Shown here piece after piece: positions 39,671-47,969 of a DNA stretch of 64,000 bases. The position numbers and the translations under genes were made by a program. The notes below the pieces were generated by a model that saw only the letters and a program-made list of their open reading frames with translations, searched no databases and was not told where the DNA came from. Numbering within the stretch: position 1 is the first letter of the stretch; the number at the start of each line of letters is the position of its first letter. The DNA comes from Nitrosomonas sp. (GTDB taxonomy: Bacteria; Pseudomonadota; Gammaproteobacteria; Burkholderiales; Nitrosomonadaceae): the NCBI GenBank assembly GCA_016708955.1, contig JADJES010000012.1, positions 47,250 through 111,249 of the forward strand, given 5' to 3'.

Positions 39671-40252
39671 ATGTTGATTTTATCTACCCGCAGTCAACTG
39701 GCTATCGGATTGTTGCTAGTATCATTGATGATACTCACCCGCAGCCATCACTTCGCCTCGGTACATAACCTGGCAGACGCCTCTTGGGTCATCTTTTTTC
39801 TGGCTGGCGTGTATCTGCGGTCCGCATGGCCATTGCTGGGTTTCTTTGCATTGAGCTGGTGGCTGGACTTTGCAGCTTACACTTGGGGCGGTGTCAGTGA
39901 TTTTTGTATCACACCGGCTTATGTATTCCTGCTACCGGCTTATGCTTCGTTATGGCTGGCTGGCCGCTGGTACACCAAGCAATACCAATTTACATGGCAT
40001 ACTTTAGCGCCGCTTTCTCTCAGTGTCATTGCGGGTTTAATTCTGTGTGAATTATTTTCCAGCGGGGGGTTTTATTTCTTCTCCGGCCGTATTGCAGAAA
40101 CATCCTTTAGCGAATTTGGCGAGCAATTGATCAAATACTTTCCACTTTATATCGAGACATTCGTTTTCTATTTGGGCATCGCCGTGGTGATGCATACGCT
40201 ATTCACGTTGATTATTCAGCAATTCAATCCACGCAACACCACCACGGGATAG
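39671..40252 (+). CDS. B12-regulated inner-membrane protein, ECF S-component-like
   Basis: 193 residues with five to six hydrophobic helices, starting MLILSTRSQLAIGLLLVSLM. Long loops contain RSHHFASVHNLADASW and WWLDFAAYTWGGVSDFC. An AAGGAG ribosome site precedes the ATG, and the gene is 13 bp after btuB and 4 bp before cobO. Size, topology and context suggest a membrane component for corrinoid entry, possibly a substrate-binding S-unit; this is inference. No ABC or BtuCD genes are nearby. Confidence 0.75.
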   Translation: MLILSTRSQLAIGLLLVSLMILTRSHHFASVHNLADASWVIFFLAGVYLRSAWPLLGFFALSWWLDFAAYTWGGVSDFCITPAYVFLLPAYASLWLAGRWYTKQYQFTWHTLAPLSLSVIAGLILCELFSSGGFYFFSGRIAETSFSEFGEQLIKYFPLYIETFVFYLGIAVVMHTLFTLIIQQFNPRNTTTG

Positions 40253-40256
40253 CAGC

Positions 40257-40862
40257 ATGGTTGATTCCGAGCGCTCTGAGCGCCACCGCACACGCATGCA
40301 GCGAAAAAAAGAATTAATCGATGCAGCGATTGCGCGCGCTGATCGTGAACAAGGCTTATTGCTGGTTCACACCGGCAATGGCAAGGGAAAATCCAGCTCG
40401 GCATTCGGCATGATCGCACGGGCACTGGGGCATGGCATGCGCGTAGGCGTGGCGCAATTTATCAAAGGGCGCTCGGATACTGGCGAAGAAGCCTTTTTCC
40501 GTAAACAGGAAAATGTCATCTGGCATGTCTTGGGTGAAGGTTTCACTTGGGACACGCAAAATCTGGCGCGCGATACAGAAACAGCACAACGCGGCTGGGC
40601 CATTGTGCAAGAAATGCTGCGCGACCCATCGCTCGATCTAATCATACTCGACGAGCTGACTTATCCGCTCAAGTTTGGCTGGCTGGATTTAACCACCGTG
40701 CTAAATGATTTGAAAAACCGCCCGCCCATGCAGCATGTCGTCATTACCGGGCGCGGCGCACCCGATGCGCTCTGTGAAGCCGCGGATACCGTCACCGAAA
40801 TGACGGATATTAAACATGCTTTTCGGGCTGGTATTCAGGCACAGAAAGGCATAGATCTGTAA
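40257..40862 (+). CDS. cobO: cob(I)yrinic acid a,c-diamide adenosyltransferase
   Basis: Adds the 5'-deoxyadenosyl group to reduced corrinoids, giving adenosylcobalamin forms. The 201 residues belong to the BtuR/CobO/CobP type: the P-loop VHTGNGKGKSSSAFG, GVAQFIKGR, and the acidic DLIILDELTYPLKFGW. It is four bases after the membrane protein gene and in the riboswitch-controlled unit. With no de novo cobalamin genes visible, this is consistent with salvage. Confidence 0.94.
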   Translation: MVDSERSERHRTRMQRKKELIDAAIARADREQGLLLVHTGNGKGKSSSAFGMIARALGHGMRVGVAQFIKGRSDTGEEAFFRKQENVIWHVLGEGFTWDTQNLARDTETAQRGWAIVQEMLRDPSLDLIILDELTYPLKFGWLDLTTVLNDLKNRPPMQHVVITGRGAPDALCEAADTVTEMTDIKHAFRAGIQAQKGIDL

Positions 40863-41208
40863 CCTTATGAGCAAAAATATTGCTTCAGGATACTGAACGA
40901 CTATTATTTATGGTGTCCTCAGAAAGCTAGAAGACATTATGACTGTAGCCAATCTTGCATGCTGACAAGCGAGATTGCTTCAGCCAATCCAGTTATTTTC
41001 GAGTAAATATTCCCCCGCAGGACACTTCATTGCGCAGAATGGTGAGCCGGGTGCAATCGGATTTCACTTGCCGGAACAGCCCGCATCAAAATTGTAACAA
41101 ACTACCATCAACCGTTTTGAGGTGAGGCATCATGCGGGGATATCTAAGCAATTCATCCAGATGATGACAGACTCCTAGAATACTTTGAAACAAGAGTAAG
41201 ATATCCCC
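40863..41208. other. 346-bp intergenic region
   Basis: No complete gene. A short plus-strand frame near 41007-41096 (YSPAGHFIAQNGEPGAIGF) reads like coding sequence without a start and ends at a stop. It could be a remnant, but it is too short to name. No terminator with a strong stem was found after cobO. Confidence 0.4.
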
Positions 41209-42444
41209 ATGATAAAAGCGAGCGTTGTAACGAAGATTGTAATTATCACGACGACATTGCTGCCGGCACTGATGGTGATTTCTTCGTTGCCGCTCAATCT
41301 TTACGGATTCGGTATTTTGTCGGGCTGGCTTGGGATAGGACTGATTTCCGCCAGTTTACTATTGATGATCCGTGAGCCAGTTTGGACGGCTTGGTTTGGC
41401 GGATTACAACGCATGTATCAGTGGCATCATAATATGAGCGTGGCGGGGTATGGCTTGCTATTAACACACCCTTTGATTCTGGCCAGCAGTTACTACGAAG
41501 TTGATCTCGATACCGTATGGGAGTACCTGTCACCTTTTAATCCGGATATCCTGAATAGGATGGGCTGGATTGGGTTGATCGGCTTCATGCTTGGTTTGGC
41601 AGCATCTTCCTCGCCGCGTCTGCCCTACAGTTGGTGGCGGCGTCTGCACATGTTGCTAGTGGTCGCTATGCTGATCGGTTTGGGACATATCTGGATCGCC
41701 AGTGGTTTTTCTGTCAGCCTGACGATCGTTTTGTTGATTACCGTGGTTACTATGAGCTGGCGGCTAGTGCGTAACGATTATGGTGCCGGTTCCTTTCCTT
41801 ACGAAGTGAGTACGGTTTCTCATCCATCGGAACGCATTACGGAGGTAATGTTGCGTCCACTGGCCAAGCCGATAAGCATTGCCCAGGGTCAATTTGTCAA
41901 CGCGGCTTTTTTTGAGGGGCCGCTTTTTCAGGGCTGTGGTGAATTTCACCCTTACACGGTCAGCAAAATCGCTGAAGATGGCAGTTTATCGCTCAGTGTT
42001 AAAGCGTTGGGCGATTGTACGAAACATATTCAAACACTTGGGCCGGGTGTGGCTGTCCGCCTGCAAGGACCTTATGGGATTTTTTTACTGGACCGGCCAT
42101 CGTCACCAGCAGTTTGGATTGCAGGCGGCATTGGTGTTACGCCATTCCTAGCCATGTTGCGTAGTCATTTGGTCACGCAGAAAACCGATCTGGTCTATGT
42201 GCACCGTGAACCTGAACAGGTTCCTTATGAAGAAGAACTGCGAGCCTATGCAACAGATCAAGCGTTATTCCATGTGCACTCCCTCACGATGGAAAAGGAC
42301 CCAACGCCGTTATTTACCTGGCTTGCAAATATCGATGATTTAAATGAGCGGCAAATCTACCTCTGCGGGCCGCCACTACTGGTAGAGAAAGTTACTGACT
42401 GGTTGCAGGAACAAGGTGTGCCCGAACAAGCAAATCCATTTTGA
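41209..42444 (+). CDS. ferric-reductase-like transmembrane flavoprotein
   Basis: 411 residues. The N-terminal half has about six helices with heme-type histidines (YQWHHNMSVAGYGLLLTHP, WWRRLHMLLVVAMLIGLGHIW), typical of the ferric reductase/NOX transmembrane domain. The C-terminal half is a ferredoxin-NADP reductase module: an FAD-binding barrel (GQFVNAAF, FHPYTVSK), RLQGPYGIF, the NAD(P) site VWIAGGIGVTPFLAMLRS and LCGPPLL. It would move electrons from NAD(P)H through FAD and heme across the inner membrane, to iron, oxygen or a quinone. It stands alone, with the ATG preceded by a weak site. Confidence 0.88.
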   Translation: MIKASVVTKIVIITTTLLPALMVISSLPLNLYGFGILSGWLGIGLISASLLLMIREPVWTAWFGGLQRMYQWHHNMSVAGYGLLLTHPLILASSYYEVDLDTVWEYLSPFNPDILNRMGWIGLIGFMLGLAASSSPRLPYSWWRRLHMLLVVAMLIGLGHIWIASGFSVSLTIVLLITVVTMSWRLVRNDYGAGSFPYEVSTVSHPSERITEVMLRPLAKPISIAQGQFVNAAFFEGPLFQGCGEFHPYTVSKIAEDGSLSLSVKALGDCTKHIQTLGPGVAVRLQGPYGIFLLDRPSSPAVWIAGGIGVTPFLAMLRSHLVTQKTDLVYVHREPEQVPYEEELRAYATDQALFHVHSLTMEKDPTPLFTWLANIDDLNERQIYLCGPPLLVEKVTDWLQEQGVPEQANPF

Positions 42445-42462
42445 GCAGTTTGATTTTCGCCC

Positions 42463-42549
42463 ATGAAATGTATTTATATCGCTGCAACCTTAGTATTTTG
42501 GCTATTTGCAATCGGTTTATGGGCTTGCGTTCCGGGTTGCCGGAATTAA
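42463..42549 (+). CDS. possible 28-residue membrane peptide
   Basis: A short frame (MKCIYIAATLVFWLFAIGLW followed by a Cys-rich tail) begins 18 bp after the flavoprotein gene. It would be one membrane helix with three cysteines. It has no clear ribosome site, so only its position and hydrophobic character support it. Confidence 0.3.
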   Translation: MKCIYIAATLVFWLFAIGLWACVPGCRN

Positions 42550-42606
42550 GCAATGCGATTTACCATAATTTTGCAGGAGCAATGTCCCTGGCGCGCAATC
42601 AACCGG

Positions 42607-43125
42607 TCAGCTCCTGAGCGTTGGCAGTTGTTCGTCTTTGGGCACAAACTTCAGCGCAGTGCCGTTGTTGCACCAGCGTTCTCCACGCGGTGGCGGACCA
42701 TCATTAAATACGTGGCCTTGATGCCCTCCGCAGCGCACGCAATGATATTCCGTGCGCGGCTTGATCATCTTGAAATCAAGCTTGGTTGCTATGTGCCCAG
42801 CGATAGGCTGGGTAAAACTTGGCCAACCTGTGTTGCTTTCATATTTGGCCGAACTTTCAAATAACGGCAGATAACAGGCAGCGCAAATAAAAGTGCCTTC
42901 ACGATCTTCATAAACCAGATTACTGGATTCCGGGCGTTCGGTTTCTTCTTCAAACAAGATCTTATAAGCTTTGGGCGAGACCAACCCGCGCCATGCTTCA
43001 TGTGGTTTGTTTAAGGGTGTAATCGGACTGGAGGCCTCCCCAATGACTTGTGCCCGAAAGCATGCGGGAATCAATGGAAACACGACCGCCATGGCAAGAC
43101 TTTGTAACAAAATGCGTCGTTTCAT
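42607..43125 (-). CDS. msrB: exported methionine (R)-sulfoxide reductase
   Basis: Repairs oxidised methionine in proteins. 172 residues from the ATG at 43125 with a GGAGAAAA ribosome site. The N-terminus is a twin-arginine-like signal (MKRRILLQSLAMAVVFPLIP) ending in AC, which suggests export and possibly lipidation. The MsrB core shows the zinc cysteines CAACYLPLF and CVRCGGHQGHVF, STGWPSF-like NTGWPSF, and the C-terminal RYC-equivalent RWCNNGTALKF with the catalytic Cys. Periplasmic MsrB would fit an oxidative lifestyle. Confidence 0.92.
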   Translation of the reverse strand: MKRRILLQSLAMAVVFPLIPACFRAQVIGEASSPITPLNKPHEAWRGLVSPKAYKILFEEETERPESSNLVYEDREGTFICAACYLPLFESSAKYESNTGWPSFTQPIAGHIATKLDFKMIKPRTEYHCVRCGGHQGHVFNDGPPPRGERWCNNGTALKFVPKDEQLPTLRS

Positions 43126-43188
43126 AAATTTTCTCCATAGCGAGGGTATTTTACGGATGATTTGGAATCGAACTTCGTTTCCATTAGC

Positions 43189-43326
43189 AGGCCGTTGAAA
43201 AACGTTTTCGAGGCAGCCGATGCAAGGCAAAAACAGGCGAAAAAGCGCAGTTTATGCATGATAAATGAGCATTTTGAGTCTGTTTTTAACACCGCAGCGG
43301 CAACGCAGATAGTTTTTCAACGGCCT
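43189..43326. repeat. MITE-like element with 15-bp terminal inverted repeats
   Basis: AGGCCGTTGAAAAAC at the left and GTTTTTCAACGGCCT at the right are perfect inverted repeats bounding 138 bp. There is no coding content. TTAG occurs close to both ends and could be a target duplication. A partial, diverged copy in reversed orientation is at 57132-57183. It lies between msrB and the accessory island. Confidence 0.85.
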
Positions 43327-43439
43327 ATTAGATCCTTTTAGTAAAAGACGGCAAGAGAATGAATGATAGTGCGATTTGGTTTGAATATCCGCAATAATAC
43401 CTGCAGCGTGATGGGATGTCTTTGGACTTTAACACTTGG

Positions 43440-43757
43440 TTACTGCGCGTGCACTAAATCAAGCAGCCGCCGAATTTTTGCACCTTCTGGAACTGAGCTA
43501 GCAATTAAATTAACACAAGCCATACCACACACCTGCCCACTGCCGCACTGATGCAAATAACCGAGCTCGATCAAAGAACGAAAATGTTGTTTGAGTGTAT
43601 TGCGGCTTGCACCGGTCAAGTTTGATAGCCTCACCGATCGTGACACGACCATGCTCCCGCGCAAAATAAACAACCCTGTGGCAAGACCACGGGGTTGTTT
43701 ATTATTCCCGCAGGATATTGCGGTATCGAAGCACAAATCCGAAATGGAAAAAAACAA
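43440..43757 (-). pseudogene. winged-helix protein remnant (Fic-type C-terminal domain)
   Basis: The central part, VRLSNLTGASRNTLKQHFRS followed by LIELGYLHQCGSG, is a recognisable winged-helix segment like that at the end of some Fic-family proteins. The upstream part is made of the hairpin at 43665-43703 and is not protein-like. The end after GSG appears out of frame. No Fic motif is present, so this is a decayed 3' end. Confidence 0.45.
43665..43703. terminator. strong hairpin, 17-bp stem
   Basis: AATAAACAACCC pairs with GGGTTGTTTATT, then a T-G wobble, then GTGG with CCAC around CAAGA. This looks like a strong rho-independent terminator, T-rich on the plus strand after the stem. It cuts through the winged-helix remnant, so it probably came in with mobile DNA. 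Confidence 0.75.
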
Positions 43758-43781
43758 CGATCTTACTTCTGCATCAACCGC

Positions 43782-43807
43782 ATTCTCAATTCTAGACCTG
43801 TCCCCGT
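43782..43807 (-). repeat. left inverted repeat flanking the FRG gene
   Basis: The sequence, read on the minus strand as ACGGGGACAGGTCTAGAATT then GAGAAT, matches 45011-45036 at 23 of 26 bases in opposite orientation. The pair brackets the FRG-domain gene and the start of a truncated gene. Confidence 0.75.
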
Positions 43808-43910
43808 CCTTGTCCCCGTCCTTGCCCGCGCCTCAGCTAGAGCACAGGAAGCAGTCAATTACTTTTTGCATTAAGTTCTTTTAAGCCCCTGAATAACGGG
43901 GATTTTTTTA

Positions 43911-44866
43911 TTAAGGCCAAAGCAATTGTTTACGAGATAGATTTTCCGCAGCAGTATGTAAAGAAGGCATAAGCGTAAGTTTGGAGATGTTTAATGTATA
44001 AAGCAAACGTAATAGTTCATCACACTCTGAGACCGGTAAAGATAAGCGTATGAAAGGATATTTTATGTAATGTCTATTGGAAGGACGTTCCACTTCAATT
44101 ATATCTTCGATACTTGGCCATTTTTTATTTTTCATGAAATAACTAGTGGCATTATTTATTACAGTGAAAGTTCCTTGTTGAGCACGTAAATATTGATTGT
44201 TTGCTCGAGCTGTTTTGACAGTACTAATACTTTTCACATCATTGAGTAATGCTGTATTTAAACAAATCACAGAGAATTCTTGATTTTTTGATTTTTTCTT
44301 AATAAAGTAGATGCACCTTCAGCGGCAAAATAAGCAGCAATTAATGGTGATTCTGTCCAGTCTAAAAGTCGTGTTGGAACCCCATAATGCTGAGCTAGAG
44401 CAACACTAGTACGATAGGATTGGTGTGGAAAATCTACGCTCCTATCAGAAAATGTACCATTTCTTAAATCTTCAAGTATTGGATCATTATCAGAAATGTG
44501 ATTGTAATCAAGAGGAGTCACTATTCCTACATGATCGGCCGCTTCTAGAAAAAGCATGACTGCTCGTAATTCAGCATGAATATGATTAATTAGATATGAA
44601 TCAATTTCTCCATCATCCAGATATCCTTTATACGGCGGTTGGGGAGTGAATTTATCTAAAGGCTTTCCTTTACGATGAGCAGTAGGAAGAAGCTTCCAAT
44701 TTTTTTTCGCCTGACCACGATAAATAAATCCACTGGTATATTTCTCACTAGCATCAAGTATATGTTTTGGAGCAAATATATTTTTTCTATCAAGAAAAAA
44801 ATCGATAAATTCTTTAGCTTTTGAAAAGGTTTCGTCTTTATAGAAGATTTTATTATCTGAAGTCAT
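43911..44866 (-). pseudogene. FRG-domain protein, one homopolymer frameshift
   Basis: The 5' part (44866-44267) encodes an FRG domain: FIYRGQAKKNWKLLPTAHR, and SVALAQHYGVPTRLLDWTES followed by PLIAAYFAAEG. The 3' part (ending at 43911) continues with CLNTALLNDVKSI and ARANNQYLRAQQGTFTVIN, the expected second half. The two are joined if one A is added to the AAAAAA run near 44286, giving about 318 residues. FRG domains occur in accessory genes of phage-defence and toxin type; the biochemical role is not firmly known. It lies between inverted repeats (43782 and 45011). It may be active if the shift is an error. Confidence 0.78.
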
Positions 44867-44929
44867 TTTTTTTCCAAAAATTAATATAGTATCTCAACAT
44901 TATCGGCTTCACATGGACTTATAAAAGGT

Positions 44930-45070
44930 ATGAGTACACATCAACTTGATCTGCTAGAAAATGCGTTGGATAGTCTTGCAGAAGCTTTAGCAAAATACGA
45001 GCGGGCAAACACGGGGACAGGTCGCGAATTGAGAATATTGTCGATGAATATATTTTGTTTTGTAATCTGA
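44930..45070 (+). pseudogene. truncated small gene, fused to a repeat end
   Basis: Starts MSTHQLDLLENALDSLAEAL with an AAAAGG ribosome site. After about 24 residues (AKYE) it runs into the repeat sequence at 45011 and ends after a meaningless tail. The N-terminus looks like a real helical protein start cut off by insertion of the repeat. Family not recognised. Confidence 0.45.
45011..45036 (+). repeat. right inverted repeat flanking the FRG gene
   Basis: ACGGGGACAGGTCGCGAATT followed by GAGAAT is the inverted partner of 43782-43807. It truncates the short gene that begins at 44930, which suggests that insertion occurred here. Confidence 0.75.
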
Positions 45071-45318
45071 ATTCGTGATTCGGCACCTGATCCTAACAGA
45101 TTCCGATGTTAAAAATGGAAGGCTGGGCAGAAGAACGTCCATTGCAAGAATTACTATTTCACAATCACTGGAAATCGTAAAGCAGCTTAAAAATCTAAGG
45201 AAACTGCTTATTGTTTTTTTTATTCTCCTCTACTATCATCATAAGCGAGATCAATAATTGAAATTTTATTCATCTCATGTGGTTTAAGTATTGAATAACC
45301 AAATTTTAGGAGGTTATC

Positions 45319-45474
45319 ATGCGACGAATTTATTTTCTTGCCCCTGATATTGCCGTAACTAAGCGCGTAGTTGATGACTTAATACTGGCAAGAACCGATG
45401 AAAAACTTATCCACGTAATTGCAAAACGCAACACACCCTTAGAAGATCTTCCGGAAGCCACTCTTTTAATCTGA
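45319..45474 (+). pseudogene. N-terminal remnant of a small membrane-protein family
   Basis: 51 residues, MRRIYFLAPDIAVTKRVVDD and on to LPEATLLI, with an excellent AGGAGG ribosome site. I recognise the beginning of a proteobacterial family in which this soluble segment is followed by a glycine-rich membrane hairpin. The membrane part is missing here because a stop follows TLLI. It is probably a truncated gene, although a short product could still be made. Confidence 0.5.
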
Positions 45475-45527
45475 GCGCGATGTATTAAATTGTAATTTTC
45501 CACTCCCCATGTCTTTAGGAAGCTGCC

Positions 45528-46115
45528 ATGAACCATGTACCTGAAAGAAATATGTTTCCCGAGCCGCAGTATAAAGTTTATGTGAGCTACAATCATTCCA
45601 TTGAAGATCAGGAATATCGAAATCATTTCGAAGAAATTCTTTTGGCCAATCAAGACGTAGTAATTATGAAACCGGCTCAAATTGGAAACATAGATCCTAA
45701 TCTCGATGTGGAAACAATACGACAAAAGATAAGAGATGAGTATCTAAGAGACTCAGCGGTTACAGTTGTACTCATTGGCTCAGAGACGTGGAAACGAAGG
45801 CATGTAGACTGGGAGATTGGGGCAAGTGTCAGAAAGACACAAGACAGCCCGGGATCGGGGTTGCTCGGGATAATCCTTCCCACATACCCTCGGAACGACA
45901 TAACCCAATACAATCAATATACTATTCCGCCAAGGTTGTATGACAACATTAAATGCGGCTTTGCCAGTATTTACGATTGGGAGACTGATCCGTTTATCGT
46001 TCAGAAATGGATTCATGATGCTTTTGAGAGAAGGAACAAACTTGACCCAGACAATTCACGCCCAAGTTTCGTGGAAAATTTATTCGGGGATGCATGGCAT
46101 GAATCCAGGGTTTAG
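45528..46115 (+). CDS. TIR-like (MTH538/ThsB-type) protein
   Basis: 195 residues starting MNHVPERNMFPEPQYKVYVS. The fold signature of the MTH538 TIR-like domain is visible: KVYVSYNHSIEDQEYRNHF at the first strand and helix, VTVVLIGSETWKRRHVDWEI with the putative catalytic Glu, then LLGIILPTYP. This family includes ThsB of Thoeris, which senses phage and makes a cyclic ADP-ribose-type signal, and other nucleotide-signalling proteins. No ThsA-like (SIR2 or Macro) partner is in the intact neighbourhood. The frame is intact. The following 300 bp hold no gene on the plus strand. Confidence 0.78.
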   Translation: MNHVPERNMFPEPQYKVYVSYNHSIEDQEYRNHFEEILLANQDVVIMKPAQIGNIDPNLDVETIRQKIRDEYLRDSAVTVVLIGSETWKRRHVDWEIGASVRKTQDSPGSGLLGIILPTYPRNDITQYNQYTIPPRLYDNIKCGFASIYDWETDPFIVQKWIHDAFERRNKLDPDNSRPSFVENLFGDAWHESRV

Positions 46116-46416
46116 CGCGCATTACCTTTCGAAACCATTTATTCACACGGCTCTATATTTTATAAAATGAATAATTAGGCTATGTCACAGATAACTTTTG
46201 AATGAAATTTCACAAACCGGGTAAGCTTTTATCATTCGTAAGTCTGAGTATTTTTCTAAAAAAATAATACCGATTAGAATTATAGGGATACTGAATTTTC
46301 AACGGTCAAGTTACCGGCGCTAAATTTCGTTTATCGATAGATGCTTACGATAAAACATTCATCTTATCTATGCATACATAACCACGGCAGTCCCCTCGAT
46401 CAATTTCTTAATGTAT

Positions 46417-46706
46417 TTATGCATAGCAATCTGAAATCAGGCACATACCACTAAAGCTTTTCATTGCTGGCCGCAGTTCATTTAGCAATATCTGTGCTTG
46501 CTCTTCTTTACATGCGAGAATTATTACAGCATTCTCATCGGTAATCAGCACATCATCTAGGTTTCGTATGCCTTGTGAACCAAGGCCCCCTGCATTCTTG
46601 AAAACTGTATAGCCACGAGGTCTCGAGGCCAAAATCTATCCACCAAGACCCTGTACTCATCTTTTGCAGCGGTTTCGTATATCCGCTTAATTTTGATAGC
46701 GCTCAT
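46417..46706 (-). pseudogene. junction of a DUF488 N-terminus with a PII-like C-terminus
   Basis: Reading down from the ATG at 46706, the sequence encodes SAIKIKRIYETAAKDEYRVL and VDRFWPRD, the start of DUF488 proteins. From about 46625 another frame gives GYTVFKNAGGLGSQGIRNL and ACKEEQAQILLNELRPAMKS and ends ISDCYA, which resembles the end of a PII-like signalling domain. The two genes seem to have been fused out of frame by a deletion. Neither protein is complete. Confidence 0.55.
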
Positions 46707-46822
46707 GCTATTTGTAAATTATGGCAACGATCTGATTACTCTCCCCTCTTTAACGTGAAAGAAACCACTAAACAGGCGCAAGTAATCCTGGCCAGCTAAG
46801 ACCATATAACAATTGGCGCAAA

Positions 46823-47969
46823 TTAGGCTTGCGCTGTTTTGATAAAGCCGTGTTGAATCAGCGTTTTGATCCAACGCAGCATTACGCTGAACCGAAAGTT
46901 CTCATAGTCAGTGGCGCTGTCCCGGTAATGTTGGCGCCGCTTGAACATGAAGAAGATGGTGTATTTTTGTGTCCCAGTGCACAATGGCGCGCTTATCCAC
47001 GGCGCACGATGAGTGAGCTGAACTTTGCTTTAAAAGCAGAAGTGGTTCGGCTGGCAGCGTGAGCAAATTCAAGAAGACGACGAACATAAGCGTTGCCTTT
47101 GCGTGTCCGCCCGGATTTATGCTTACCTGCTGATTCGTTATTGCCTGGACAGATACCACCCAGAACACAGGCGATCCCCGCCAAAGGCATCCATAGTTGC
47201 CGATTTCTACCAGCAGCATGGCCGCGCCGATGAGATCGACACCGGGCAGGTTTGCAGTAACACCAGCCAGTTGTGTTCGCTTTCCAGTCCGGCAAGCGTT
47301 GGTCAAACCGAGCGATGCGTTGTTCGATTTCCTCGATATGCGCATCAATTCATTGAGCACAGCGGTGGCTTTCGGTTAATTCCCGCGGCATCGAACATTC
47401 TTCACGGCTGGCTTTGAGCCGTCGTGATGCAATTTCAAAACCCCGGGGCATTTGTTTGCGATAAGCGCCTTGATCATGGCGCGGGCCGATTGTCCATGAA
47501 CATCGCTGACCACGACACCCAGGCGTATGCCGCCATCGGCGAGAATCTTGTAAACGATCTTTTCAGATGCAAGCTGTCCGGTCAGCTTTTGCCGCCGGGC
47601 AATCAAACGCATGCGCATTTTGGGGCGGAATAAACGATGCGCAATCGCGCACAGTGGCCAGCCATGGCATCGTTGATATCTTTTTGCGTCCGGGACATTT
47701 TGACATGCCGGGCGTTCGCTTTTGCACGAATGCCTGCCGCTTCCAATGCCGCGTAAGGACTTTTCCAGTAGATGCCGGTGCTTTCCATCACAACTCGTCA
47801 GGCTGCAATTGAACCACCACTGCGCCAGCGCGTCGGTCTTTCTTGAATGTACCAAATTGACGCTGCTCAATTCGTATCAAACCGTCGCTCTTCGATCAGT
47901 GCAGGCCGTAATCTGTGCTTGATGCACATCGAGTCCAATAACACGTTTGTAAAGCGCGACCAATTCCAT
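46823..47969 (-). pseudogene. IS110-family transposase, frameshifted (copy 1)
   Basis: Starts MELVALYKRVIGLDVHQAQI with a GGAGG ribosome site. The catalytic DEDD-type start GLDVHQAQITAC, the segment MMESTGIYWKSPYAALE, NARHVKMSRTQKDIND and the C-terminal CPGNNESAGK and FAHAASRTTSAFKAKF are all recognisable but spread over several frames. About 380 residues if repaired. The stop is at 46823. Confidence 0.85.

Noticed and set aside
43782..45036. Possible CRISPR or retron-type array because of repeats and repeated CCCCGTCCTTG units near 43801
   Set aside because: Only a short tandem GTCCCCGTCCTT unit and one inverted pair are present; there are no spacers of even length and no cas or reverse transcriptase gene.
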